The position numbers and the translations under genes are program-made. The notes under the pieces were generated by a model, which was not told the DNA's origin, searched no databases, and saw only the letters and a program-made list of their open reading frames with translations. From contig JBGVRX010000025.1 in the NCBI GenBank assembly GCA_045128835.1, positions 1 through 52,179 of the forward strand: a DNA stretch of 52,179 bases, given 5' to 3'. The DNA comes from CALVUJ01 sp045128835 (lineage in GTDB: Bacteria > Bacillota_I > Bacilli_A > RFN20 > DUOF01). This document shows positions 22,861 through 31,343 of the stretch, in pieces (the first letter of the stretch is position 1; every line of letters starts with the position of its first letter).

Positions 22861-23796
22861 CATTTCACCAGTGTATTTATAAAGTTTTTTACAAAGTTCT
22901 TTGTCGTAGTTAACAATGGATAAATCGATATTTTGTTTTGTTGCCAAGTATTCAGTTAGATACATAACTTGAAGTGTTAAGTGGAAGTTAGCTATTATTG
23001 GATCTTCATAATCGCTTTGTAACGTTATGATTGAAGAATATCTGTTTTCTAGGTTGGTTAGAAGTAAATCATCTAACTCTTTTTTGTTTGATATTAAATA
23101 AATTAAATTACTTTCTTTTGTGTAAGCAAGAGTGGATCTTCCGTGACAAAAATCATATTTACTATGTGTTGTTATGGTGTTTAATCCGCTTTCTACAAAT
23201 GTTGAGTCTAAATAAACTTGTGGAGAAGATGTGTCGTTTCCACTCATAACTTCAAATGGTAATAATGTGTTTTTGATAATAAACTTTTGGTTTTGTACTC
23301 TATTAAACATTTCCTCAATTAAGTCTGAGATATCTTTGTTTAGATAATAAGAAAGTAAAATGCTCATAGGCATTAAAGTTGCAGCAAGAGATATAAAACT
23401 CATTTCTTTATCTAACGTACTAATACATGATAGTGTGTTGTAATTTTCTTTTTTTCCTTCTTTGTATGTTAATAAATGTTTTTTGATTTTCAGTGAAGAA
23501 AGAATGTTTACACCATGGTTATTTCCACTGTAACTGCAGACAAAAAGATTTTTATAAGGTGCTAAGTTTTCGTATAAAACATCTCTTGGGTCTGATACTT
23601 TTACACTACAGTTGTTTTTGGTGTTTAAAACTAGCGCAGCAAAATCTGCGACTACCTTGCTTCCGCCACTTCCTACGCAAATAGTAGGACCTTTTATTTT
23701 TTGTAATTGTTTGCTAACATTGGAAAATCTTAAGGTGTCTAAAACCCTTTCTTTTAATTTTTCAAAGTTATATTTCATAGGATCATTTTTGTTCAT
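22858..23796 (-). CDS. SIS-domain protein, sugar isomerase-like
   Basis: A 312-residue cytoplasmic protein with two SIS (sugar isomerase) halves. VGSGGSKVVADFAA (about 41) and the phosphosugar-contacting CSYSGNN (about 91) mark the first; the second is weaker, around FCHGRSTLAY. Relatives include GlmS isomerase domains, fructosamine deglycases and phosphosugar-binding proteins; the substrate cannot be told. The start at 23796 follows AAGGAGTGAT. A WYL-type regulator lies just upstream on the same strand and may control it. Confidence 0.8.
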   Translation of the reverse strand: MNKNDPMKYNFEKLKERVLDTLRFSNVSKQLQKIKGPTICVGSGGSKVVADFAALVLNTKNNCSVKVSDPRDVLYENLAPYKNLFVCSYSGNNHGVNILSSLKIKKHLLTYKEGKKENYNTLSCISTLDKEMSFISLAATLMPMSILLSYYLNKDISDLIEEMFNRVQNQKFIIKNTLLPFEVMSGNDTSSPQVYLDSTFVESGLNTITTHSKYDFCHGRSTLAYTKESNLIYLISNKKELDDLLLTNLENRYSSIITLQSDYEDPIIANFHLTLQVMYLTEYLATKQNIDLSIVNYDKELCKKLYKYTGEM

Positions 23797-23849
23797 GTCT
23801 ATCACTCCTTATGTCTAAGAGTATAAAGAGTAATGAGGCAATATATCGT

Positions 23850-24329
23850 CTAATTAAAAAAATCTTCTAAAATTTTTATGTCTTTTACGTTTTTGAATTG
23901 GAAGTGTCTCATACTTTTGCAATATTCACAATAAGCTGGTATGTACCAATTGTGTTCATGGACATACAAATCATGAGGGTGTATTATTCTTTTTCTTACA
24001 ATTCCATCGCTTGATAAGTAAGTTAATTCTACTTTTCTTTTTTCTTTTAATGATTTGATTATTGTGTTGTATATTTTTTTATCTAAATCAGACATATTTA
24101 ATTTGTCTTGGGAACTTTCTTTTGGGATGGAGATGTGTTGATTTAAAACATAGCCGCCATAAGGGCCTCTTATAGTATCGATAAAGATGCCGGCTTTTTC
24201 TAATTCTTCTTTATATACGCGAATCATTCTAGGCGTTACTTCTAGTGTGTTTGCTAATTCATTTATTGAATATTTTCTTCCACTTGATAGAATTTGCAGC
24301 ATACTTATAACATTAGAAATTTTACTCAT
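23850..24329 (-). CDS. HTH-WYL transcriptional regulator
   Basis: A compact 159-residue regulator. Residues 1-60 form a DeoR/HTH_11-type winged helix (SINELANTLEVTPRMIRVYKEEL), followed by a GPYGGYVL wing. Residues 85-155 form a short WYL domain with the strand-rich LTYLSSDG, HPHDLYVHEHNWYIPAY and a final RHFQFKNV that corresponds to the R(F/Y)xLxRI ligand motif. WYL domains sense small ligands or nucleic acids. Minus-strand extended -10 TGCTATAAT (24351-24359) and AGGAAGTGAT precede it. Confidence 0.85.
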   Translation of the reverse strand: MSKISNVISMLQILSSGRKYSINELANTLEVTPRMIRVYKEELEKAGIFIDTIRGPYGGYVLNQHISIPKESSQDKLNMSDLDKKIYNTIIKSLKEKRKVELTYLSSDGIVRKRIIHPHDLYVHEHNWYIPAYCEYCKSMRHFQFKNVKDIKILEDFFN

Positions 24330-24421
24330 TTTAAATCACTTCCTAAACGCATTATAGCACAAGAATAAATTTTTAACACTAACTAGGCTTTTTGCATATA
24401 CCTAAGTAGGAGGAATTTTTT

Positions 24422-24658
24422 ATGAATAATAATTTTTTTGATAGGGTAGAGAAAAAGACTAATGTTAAAAAAGAGGATATTTTAAATTTAGCAAGGTCTA
24501 TTCAAAATAAGAATTTAAAAGATGAAAAGGAACTAAAAAAATTAATAAAAAGTGTAGCGAATTTGGCGGGTAAAGACGTCAGTAAAGAAAGAGAAGAAAA
24601 GATTATAGATGCAATAATGAAGGATAAGATTCCTAAAAATATAGAAAAGAAATTTTAA
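24422..24658 (+). CDS. spoVIF: Stage VI sporulation protein F
   Basis: A 78-residue protein matching the SpoVIF family, needed in Bacillus for late spore coat assembly and stability of GerE. NNFFDRVEKKTNVKKEDIL, the DEKELKKLIK block, the VSKEREEKIIDAI block and the DKIPKNI end follow the family in order and length. GTAGGAGGA sets the start. No TATAAT box lies upstream; GCATATA at 24394-24400 could be part of a mother-cell sigma -10 element. spoIVA follows, making a small sporulation cluster. Confidence 0.85.
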   Translation: MNNNFFDRVEKKTNVKKEDILNLARSIQNKNLKDEKELKKLIKSVANLAGKDVSKEREEKIIDAIMKDKIPKNIEKKF

Positions 24659-24690
24659 ATTTACAATCCTCATTTTGATGATGTTTTAGT

Positions 24691-24718
24691 AATAAATGTT
24701 TTTGTGAAAGCATAAGTA
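24691..24718 (+). promoter_or_regulatory. Candidate mother-cell (sigma-E-like) promoter of spoIVA
   Basis: AATAAAT (24691-24697), 13 bp, CATAAGTA (24711-24718) loosely fits sigma-E elements; no sigma-A -10 box is visible here. Weak evidence. Confidence 0.3.
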
Positions 24719-24748
24719 ATACTAAGTGAAATTTGAGGGGGAAAATAA

Positions 24749-26227
24749 GTGAATACTAAAGAGTTGTTGAAAAATATTGGGACAAGAACGAATGGCGATT
24801 TATATTTTGGAGTTGTAGGTCCTGTTAGAAGTGGAAAGTCTACTTTTATAAAAAAATTTATGGAGTTAGCAGTTATTCCTAATATTACAGATGAAAGTGA
24901 TAAAAAAAGAGCGATTGATGAGTTGCCTCAATCGGGAGTTGGGAAAACGATAATGACAACAGAGCCAAAGTTTGTTCCCAATAACTCAGTGACTATTAAT
25001 GTAGGAGAAGAATTGAATATTAATGTTAGATTAGTTGATTGTGTTGGATATGTTATTGATGAGGCTAAAGGGTATAAAGATGAAGATGGTGTTAGAATGG
25101 TTAAAACACCATGGTTTGAAGATGCAATTCCTTTTGATGAAGCGGCTAAAATAGGGACACAAAAAGTTATTAATGATCATTCTACAATAGGCATTGTTGT
25201 CACGACAGATGGCTCTATAACTGATATTGAAAGAAAAAATTATGTTGAGGCAGAGAACGAAATTATTAATGAACTAATTAAACTTGGTAAACCTTTTATT
25301 GTTTTGGTTAATAGTAAAGATCCTACAGGAGATAATACGTTAAAAATTGTTAAGGATTTAGAGAGTAAATATAATGTTCCGGTTTTAGGAATAAACATAG
25401 AAACTTTGAACAATGATGATGTTGGAACTATTCTTAAAGAAGCTTTATATGAATTCCCTCTTTCAAATATCGAGGTTGAATTGCCAAGTTGGGTTAGTGT
25501 TTTGGATGGAGAACATTGGTTAAGAAAGAGTTTGAAAGATTCTATATATGGGGCTATGAGTTTTGCTAAAAAAGTTAAGGATGTAAGCGGAATTGGCGAA
25601 ATAATTGAGCAAAACGAAAATATTGTTTCTTTTAAAATCATTGATGTGGATACATCGAGTGGAATTGTGAAAACTTCGGTTGAAATGCATGATGAATTGT
25701 ACGAAAAAGTACTAAAAGAAATAATGGGGTTTGACATAGATGATCCGGTTGTGCTGTTGAAAGTTATGCAGGAGTATTCAAAACTGAAAAAAGATTATGA
25801 ATCTTTATCGGGAGCAATCGAAATGGCTAAAACTACTGGATATGGTTTTGCAACTCCAGGATATGATGATATTGTTGTGGAAAAACCAGAACTTGTAAAA
25901 CAAGGGAATAGATATGGAGTGAAAGTTAAGGCTAGTGCACCTACTCTTCATATTATAAAAGTTGATGTTGAGACTAGTTTTGAACCTATCATAGGTGTGA
26001 AGGAACAAAGCGAAGCTTTAGTACAATATTTACAAGAAGGAATGGAGGTTGATCCTAAAATTATTTTTAATAAACAGATGTTTGGAAGGAATATGGGAGA
26101 TGTTATTAAAGATGGAATAAACTCTAAACTTTCTACGTTACCTGATAATACAAGGATAAAACTTCAAAATTTGATGAAAACATTAGCAAATAAGGGCAAA
26201 ACAAATTTGATTGCAATTGTTTTTTAA
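24749..26227 (+). CDS. spoIVA: Stage IV sporulation protein A, spore coat ATPase
   Basis: SpoIVA hydrolyses ATP to polymerise on the forespore surface and anchors the coat. At 492 residues it has the same length as the B. subtilis protein. Walker A GPVRSGKST is at 24-32, the switch-like SGVGKTIMTTEPKFVP and DCVGYVIDEAKGY follow, and NSKDP stands where a TRAFAC GTPase has NKxD; the C-terminal domain ends IAIVF, where the family uses a short tail to bind the membrane anchor SpoVM. Start is GTG after GAGGGGGAA. A terminator follows. Conserved near der as in Bacillus. Confidence 0.97.
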   Translation: MNTKELLKNIGTRTNGDLYFGVVGPVRSGKSTFIKKFMELAVIPNITDESDKKRAIDELPQSGVGKTIMTTEPKFVPNNSVTINVGEELNINVRLVDCVGYVIDEAKGYKDEDGVRMVKTPWFEDAIPFDEAAKIGTQKVINDHSTIGIVVTTDGSITDIERKNYVEAENEIINELIKLGKPFIVLVNSKDPTGDNTLKIVKDLESKYNVPVLGINIETLNNDDVGTILKEALYEFPLSNIEVELPSWVSVLDGEHWLRKSLKDSIYGAMSFAKKVKDVSGIGEIIEQNENIVSFKIIDVDTSSGIVKTSVEMHDELYEKVLKEIMGFDIDDPVVLLKVMQEYSKLKKDYESLSGAIEMAKTTGYGFATPGYDDIVVEKPELVKQGNRYGVKVKASAPTLHIIKVDVETSFEPIIGVKEQSEALVQYLQEGMEVDPKIIFNKQMFGRNMGDVIKDGINSKLSTLPDNTRIKLQNLMKTLANKGKTNLIAIVF

Positions 26228-26239
26228 CGGTAGTATAAT

Positions 26240-26270
26240 ATCCGCTTGTGGGAAACTGGCGGATTTTTTG
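26240..26270 (+). terminator. Terminator after spoIVA
   Basis: Stem ATCCGC (26240-26245) / GCGGAT (26259-26264), followed by six T. Confidence 0.75.
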
Positions 26271-26325
26271 TTTGTTAAAATGCGCAGATTGTGTGAAATA
26301 AAAAAAAAGATACCATTTTCCTTCC

Positions 26326-26391
26326 AAATGTTGTAAAATATGTTTATAAACAATTAATTGTGTTGAAAAATGTTGAAAAAAAATAACATTT
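26326..26391. promoter_or_regulatory. Symmetric and repeated elements upstream of the secretion locus
   Basis: Within the 241-base gap: a perfect 12-bp palindrome ACAATTAATTGT (26350-26361), a tandem TGTTGAAAAA (26361-26370 and 26371-26380) with a third near-copy at 26329-26338, and an inverted repeat AAATGTT/AACATTT (26368-26374, 26385-26391). These lie upstream of the -35 box at 26404 and may be operators. Confidence 0.45.
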
Positions 26392-26403
26392 ACATGCAAT
26401 TTG

Positions 26404-26433
26404 TTGTTTTAGAAAATTTTTGTATGTTATAAT
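26404..26433 (+). promoter_or_regulatory. Promoter of secretion module 1
   Basis: TTGTTT (26404-26409), 18 bp, extended -10 TGTTATAAT (26425-26433). The ribosome site AAGGAAGGGG follows and the ATG is at 26469. Confidence 0.65.
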
Positions 26434-26468
26434 TTGGGTATCTTAGAGAAAGGAAGGGGTTTAGGACT

Positions 26469-26789
26469 ATGGCAGGATTAATCAATTTCTTGAGCGTTAA
26501 TGTCGATACAAGTGGAATCTCTGATTCAGCTCTTGCTGGTGCAATGGGTAAACTTGGAGGAATAGTTGAAACTATTCTTGTAATTATTTACATCGTTTTA
26601 GGTTTATTCTTAGTTGTTAAAGGCGCTATCTTAGGTATGCAAATCGTTAAAGCTGCAGATGAGCCACAAGTAAGACAAGAAAAAATCGGTTCTTTAAAAT
26701 GGCTTGTAATTGGTGTTGCTATCGCATACGGTGTTACTGGTATCGCGCACATCATTACAAATGTAATGAAAACTTCATTAACATTCTAA
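26469..26789 (+). CDS. Pilin-like (VirB2/TrbC-type) protein of a type IV secretion-like locus
   Basis: 106 residues: a short N-terminal segment, a first long hydrophobic helix at about 30-55 (VETILVIIYIVLGLFLVVKGA), a charged loop (ADEPQVRQEKIG) and a second helix at about 75-95. This two-helix hairpin with a short polar loop is the layout of VirB2/TrbC conjugative pilins and of the pilin-like protein of mycoplasma integrative elements. It is first in the operon, with a strong ribosome site and a hairpin terminator directly after, as expected for an abundant subunit. The pilin role is inferred from layout and neighbours. Confidence 0.7.
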   Translation: MAGLINFLSVNVDTSGISDSALAGAMGKLGGIVETILVIIYIVLGLFLVVKGAILGMQIVKAADEPQVRQEKIGSLKWLVIGVAIAYGVTGIAHIITNVMKTSLTF

Positions 26790-26824
26790 TTAGTTAAAAA
26801 AATAAGAAACCGCTAGTTGGTGAT

Positions 26825-26850
26825 GGGAAAGCTGTCTAGCTTTCCCTTTT
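26825..26850 (+). terminator. Terminator/attenuator between pilin-like and VirB6-like genes
   Basis: Perfect stem GGGAAAGCT (26825-26833), loop GTCT, AGCTTTCCC (26838-26846), then TTTT. GCTAG at 26812-26816 could pair instead with CTAGC at 26836-26840, which would disrupt it. Confidence 0.8.
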
Positions 26851-26879
26851 AATTTAAATTCAAAAGAGGAGGTAGCATT

Positions 26880-29800
26880 ATGTCTAATATTATTACTGCA
26901 TTAAGCGTGTATGATGTTCCTTTAATAGGAGGAGCTTTAAAGGCAATTGTTAATGGTTTCTGGAAAGGAATATATGGTATTTATTTTGCTATTGTAAAAG
27001 CTATAGCTTGGGTTCTTGATATGCTAACTCAACTTTTTTTCATATTCGCAGGTATGACACCAGTAAGTTCCACTGCAGCAAGTGAAGCTTCTGGTGAATA
27101 CGCAAAAATTGATATTGTTAATTTCTTTCTAACTCAAAGTTCATTCCAAAAAGCATATTTGTATTTGTGTTTGGTGGCTTTGGGATTAATTATTGTGTTT
27201 GCAATAGGAAAAATTATCAAACAAGATTACTTTGATAGGAATGGGCCTAGATCTAAGGGGCCTATATTTAGAAATATAGCACTAAGTTTTATTGCATTTA
27301 TATGTATTATCCCTGTGTTCTATTTCTTGATTGATATAGTTGCTGCATTAGCTTTACTTGTAATGCAAGCAATGGGATATAAAGGTGGCGGAATTGGTTC
27401 GCTTGTATTCAATATATCCTGGGAAGATAACGGAGAAAGTATAAAGACGGTAGGTAGATTAATTGGTACAGGTAGTGTTGGACCTGTAGAGATAGTTGAA
27501 GGTGGACTAACAGTATTCTTTACAGATGACATGAAAGAAAGTTCAATTTATGATGCTGACAACTTTGGTTGGTATTCTGGTGATACTTTCTATGCTTATT
27601 ATTGGAACTCAAATGAGGTTAAAGCAAACGTAGGTACAGTTGAATTCTATTGGTATATATTCATATTCACAGGACTAATCTTAATTGTTAACTTAGGACA
27701 AATGATGTTAGCAATGGTAACAAGAATGTATAACCTTATTGCTTTATTTATCGTTGCTCCTTCACCAATATCGCAAATAGTATTGGATGATGGTGCTAAA
27801 TTTAAAGGATGGAAAGATAAAGTATTACAAGAATCACTTAAAGTCGTTGGATGTGTAATGAGTTTTATGCTATTTATAATGATTATTAGTGTTGTAAATA
27901 CTTTAGATTTAATGAAATATGCTTACACAGAAGAATCGGCGTCATCGCTTAGTTTATTAGAAGATAACAATTTAACAACTCAATTGAGTAATGTTAGTGC
28001 ATTATATTACGGTGGAGATCAAGCAAGCTGGGTTGATAAAGCTGTAAATGCATTAGGTAGATGTATGATTATTTTAGCAGGTGTAGGTGCTATTAAAGAT
28101 ATAGACTCAACAATTACTCCATTTATCTCAGGAGGTTCTTCTTCTATGGATATGGGTAATGCAGGTAAAGCTTTAGTTGATGCTGGAAGTGCTGCTGTAA
28201 ACGGAGCTATGGCTATTGGTAGAGCTGGAGTTGGTTTAGCGGTTAAAGGTGCTACAGCTGCAGTTAGTTTAGCAGCAGGAGCTGGAGGAGAAGCGGCTCA
28301 AGGTATAGAAGCCGGAATCGGTGCAGGCAAAAGTATTGCAGGAGGAGCTTCTGAGGCTATGAATGCTGCTAATACAAGTGCACCAAAACCTACAGGACCT
28401 GGAGAAGGTGGCGGAGCAAGTGCACCAAAACCAGCAGAAGAAAAACCAGAAAATGATGGTGATGGAGCAGCTGAAGTAAATAATACTCCAAATGCAACTC
28501 AAGGCGGAGAACAACAAGAAGAAGCAGTAGATCCAAATGCAACTCAAGGTGGAGAACAACAAGAAGAAGCGGTAGATCCAAACGCAACTCAAGGTGGAGA
28601 ACAACAAGAAGAAGCAGTGGATCCAAATGCAACTCAAGGTGGAGAACAACAAGAAGAAGCAGCAGATCCAAATGCAACTCAAGGTGGAGAACAACAAGGA
28701 GGAACTGCACAAGCGCCAACAGATGGAACAGAAACGAGTACAACTGGTGCGAAGACTGAAAACAATAATGACGCACAAGTTAGATTTAATTCAATGCACA
28801 GTGATGGTAAATTAGGTACAGGTGCTAAGATTTGGAGAAAAGCTATGGCAGCCACTGGCGGTGTTGCAACAGGAGCAACTAAAACAGCTCTTGGTATTAC
28901 TAAACACACACTTAAAACAGGTGGTAAATTGGCTCTTACTGGTGCTAGAACAGGATTTAAAGTTGCTGGTATATTGGCTAAGACAGTTATGCAAATGACT
29001 GGTATGGGCAAACTTGCTAAAATGGCAGATGAGAATTTCAAAGGTATGGGCAAAGAACTTGCTGATGGCGGACGCGATATGGTTAAGGCTGTTAGACAAC
29101 AAGCTCCTAAGTATGCAAATGCTGCTAAGGGCGCTGCAAATGTTGCTAAGAAGGTTGGTAATAAGATTGCTAGCACTAAGGTTGGACAAGCATTTACAAA
29201 AGCCGGCGAATATGTATCTAATTCAGGAGGAATAATTGGTGCAGGATTTGCGGGACTTGCTGATGGTGTAGATGCAATAAGCAAGAGAAAAAATAGAATG
29301 TCAGAAGAAGATAAACAAAACATGAAAGAACTTGGAACTACAAATAAAGCAGCAAGTGAAAATATCTCAGTTATTGAAAATTCTAAATCAAGTGATATGC
29401 AAGTATCTCAAGCTGCTGATAATACAGTTCAAGCTGTTGATCAATTACTTGGAGATGCAGGAAAGACAAGTGATATTCATGAAACTATCACAGGAGAAAG
29501 GGATTCAGAATTAGATTCTAAGGTTGACTTAACTTCAATGGATCAAAGAGCAGATGCTGCTAATCAATCTATTGACACTGCTGGAAAGCATCAAACTAGT
29601 GTTGATGGATTTATGGCTTCTGATGTTAGAGCTGATTCTAAGACAGAAAAGAGAAGAACTGCAAGAAAACACAATGTTGCAAGAAATGAACATGGTGCAA
29701 TCGAAAGTATTGCAAGAAAACACGGTATTGCTGCTATGAGTGATGGACTAAGAACACAATACTCTGATTCTATTTCTGCTGTTGAATCATATGTTGCAGA

Positions 29801-31223
29801 TCAAGCGTTGGCTGAGGACAAGAGAACAGGTGTATCTGCACCAACTGCAGCTCAAACTAAGCAATATGCAGAATACATGGCTAAAGCACAAGAATTAGAT
29901 AGTGCATATATGCATGTTTCAGGATATGGCGGAGCACAATCTAAGACAGCGTATGAAAGTGTTAGAGCAGGCATTGAAGCAACTGATGCTTATAAAGAAG
30001 TTATGGATTTACAAAATGTAGAAAAACGTAAAGTAACTGGTAAGAAAGGCAGAGGAGAGGTTGCTTTTGATGAAAGATTAGAATCAAGAACAGAAAAACT
30101 TGAAGATTCTTATGAAAGCGGAATGCAAGCTAGATCTGCTGCAGGTGTTTATGCAGCAAATACAAATGCTGATGCTGTACAACAAGAAATTAATGATGCT
30201 TGGGATCAAAGTACTGCTGTTGATAGATTGAAATATCATCAATCTCGTTTCACAGCTGCAAGAGATCGTTATGAAGCGGTTAAGAAAGATAAAACAGCAA
30301 CTCCTGATCAAATTGCTGATGCAAGATTTGATTTACATGCAGAAGGATTAGATTTAAGAAGAGCATCTAATGCTGTAAGTTCTAGAATATCTTCTACTAA
30401 GAAAACTGTTGTATCTGAAAGTGAGAATAATGCTAATAGAAATAAAGGCCAAGTTAGATACGATAGAGCACGTGATACGATAAAAACAAATATTCAAACA
30501 ATGCGTGATAATGGTGCATCTGATGCTGAAATTCAAGAAGTACAAGATAGAATGGATAGTTTACATGCTACTGCTACTGATGGCGGGGCAGCAAATGCGT
30601 ACCAAAATAGAACTAGAAAGAAAGTAACAGTAACAGCTACAGCTGAAATGGAAAAACTTGCTAAGTCTACTACTAAACGTGTTACAAAGAAAGGTGCAAC
30701 AGCACCAGGATATACTCCTAAAACTCCAACACCTACATATACATCTGGTACAGATTACGATGTAACTGTAAAAGTTGATATGAAGAATAAATCTGCTGTA
30801 AGCAAAGCTGTTTCTGAAGGTGTTGCAAGTAAACAATTTAGCGATATTGTTGCCGCTTATGCTGGTGCAGGAGCTAAAGATGTTGCTGCAGACAATAAGT
30901 TCATTGCTAGCGTTCAAGCATTTGATGAAACTGCTTTGGTAAATGAAGGATTTGAAAATGCTCTTAAGGGAATTAAATCTGTTGACATCCCAGACACATA
31001 TAAAGGATTAACGGTTCCTGAATATAGAAAAGATGTTAAAGCAAGATATGAGAATGCAGTAAATAGTTATAATGCTAATATGTCTAAGGCTAAGGCTCTT
31101 GCAGATGAATATGCTGCAAGTGGAGAACCTGCTAAACTTGATGCAGTTAGAAGCGCAATTGCTGCTGCTGTTAGAGATAGTGAAGCTATTAGAATAGTTA
31201 AGGCAGAAATAAATGATAAATAA
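26880..31223 (+). CDS. Giant VirB6-like membrane protein with long C-terminal extension
   Basis: 1447 residues. The first ~410 hold about seven hydrophobic helices (near 15-60, 92-113, 133-168, 252-299, 318-341, 395-410), as in VirB6/TrbL channel proteins and the transmembrane protein of mycoplasma integrative elements. The next ~1030 residues are soluble: a Gly/Ala-rich stretch, four perfect or near-perfect 15-residue repeats with the core NATQGGEQQEEAVDP (538-597) and a partial fifth, a basic amphipathic region (about 630-780), and a long Ala/Lys/Asp-rich, probably coiled-coil tail. It is a paralogue of the protein at 33879; both share FYWYI and the DDG-KF-W-K block. GAGGAGGT sets the start. 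Confidence 0.8.
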   Translation: MSNIITALSVYDVPLIGGALKAIVNGFWKGIYGIYFAIVKAIAWVLDMLTQLFFIFAGMTPVSSTAASEASGEYAKIDIVNFFLTQSSFQKAYLYLCLVALGLIIVFAIGKIIKQDYFDRNGPRSKGPIFRNIALSFIAFICIIPVFYFLIDIVAALALLVMQAMGYKGGGIGSLVFNISWEDNGESIKTVGRLIGTGSVGPVEIVEGGLTVFFTDDMKESSIYDADNFGWYSGDTFYAYYWNSNEVKANVGTVEFYWYIFIFTGLILIVNLGQMMLAMVTRMYNLIALFIVAPSPISQIVLDDGAKFKGWKDKVLQESLKVVGCVMSFMLFIMIISVVNTLDLMKYAYTEESASSLSLLEDNNLTTQLSNVSALYYGGDQASWVDKAVNALGRCMIILAGVGAIKDIDSTITPFISGGSSSMDMGNAGKALVDAGSAAVNGAMAIGRAGVGLAVKGATAAVSLAAGAGGEAAQGIEAGIGAGKSIAGGASEAMNAANTSAPKPTGPGEGGGASAPKPAEEKPENDGDGAAEVNNTPNATQGGEQQEEAVDPNATQGGEQQEEAVDPNATQGGEQQEEAVDPNATQGGEQQEEAADPNATQGGEQQGGTAQAPTDGTETSTTGAKTENNNDAQVRFNSMHSDGKLGTGAKIWRKAMAATGGVATGATKTALGITKHTLKTGGKLALTGARTGFKVAGILAKTVMQMTGMGKLAKMADENFKGMGKELADGGRDMVKAVRQQAPKYANAAKGAANVAKKVGNKIASTKVGQAFTKAGEYVSNSGGIIGAGFAGLADGVDAISKRKNRMSEEDKQNMKELGTTNKAASENISVIENSKSSDMQVSQAADNTVQAVDQLLGDAGKTSDIHETITGERDSELDSKVDLTSMDQRADAANQSIDTAGKHQTSVDGFMASDVRADSKTEKRRTARKHNVARNEHGAIESIARKHGIAAMSDGLRTQYSDSISAVESYVADQALAEDKRTGVSAPTAAQTKQYAEYMAKAQELDSAYMHVSGYGGAQSKTAYESVRAGIEATDAYKEVMDLQNVEKRKVTGKKGRGEVAFDERLESRTEKLEDSYESGMQARSAAGVYAANTNADAVQQEINDAWDQSTAVDRLKYHQSRFTAARDRYEAVKKDKTATPDQIADARFDLHAEGLDLRRASNAVSSRISSTKKTVVSESENNANRNKGQVRYDRARDTIKTNIQTMRDNGASDAEIQEVQDRMDSLHATATDGGAANAYQNRTRKKVTVTATAEMEKLAKSTTKRVTKKGATAPGYTPKTPTPTYTSGTDYDVTVKVDMKNKSAVSKAVSEGVASKQFSDIVAAYAGAGAKDVAADNKFIASVQAFDETALVNEGFENALKGIKSVDIPDTYKGLTVPEYRKDVKARYENAVNSYNANMSKAKALADEYAASGEPAKLDAVRSAIAAAVRDSEAIRIVKAEINDK
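28491..28697 (+). repeat. 45-bp in-frame tandem repeat in the VirB6-like gene
   Basis: Four units (28491-28535, 28536-28580, 28581-28625, 28626-28670) and a partial fifth encode the same 15-residue Gln/Glu-rich block. Units differ only by a few synonymous or single-residue changes, so copy number may vary by recombination or slippage. Confidence 0.95.
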
Positions 31224-31296
31224 AACCACAAAATATTAGTTGATATGTTGAAAAAAAAAGAGGCTTAATTTAAAATGAGATTGAGCCTATGAGTAG

Positions 31297-31327
31297 ATAA
31301 AGGCCGAGAGGCCTTTATTTATTTTTA
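31297..31327 (+). terminator. Terminator/attenuator before the first VirB4 gene
   Basis: Perfect stem ATAAAGGCC (31297-31305), loop GAGA, GGCCTTTAT (31310-31318), T-rich tail. A second, weaker hairpin (GGCTTAAT / ATTGAGCC) lies just upstream, near 31262-31288. Confidence 0.75.
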
Positions 31328-31343
31328 CGGAAGGAGAATGTCA

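Noticed and set aside
28491..28697. Tandem repeats as a possible CRISPR array
   Set aside because: Units are contiguous, in frame and without unique spacers, so they are a coding repeat.
28269..29323. Long minus-strand open frames opposite the VirB6-like gene
   Set aside because: They mirror the repeats and Ala-rich coding strand, are Cys/Phe/Leu- or Ala/Pro-rich, and have no ribosome site.
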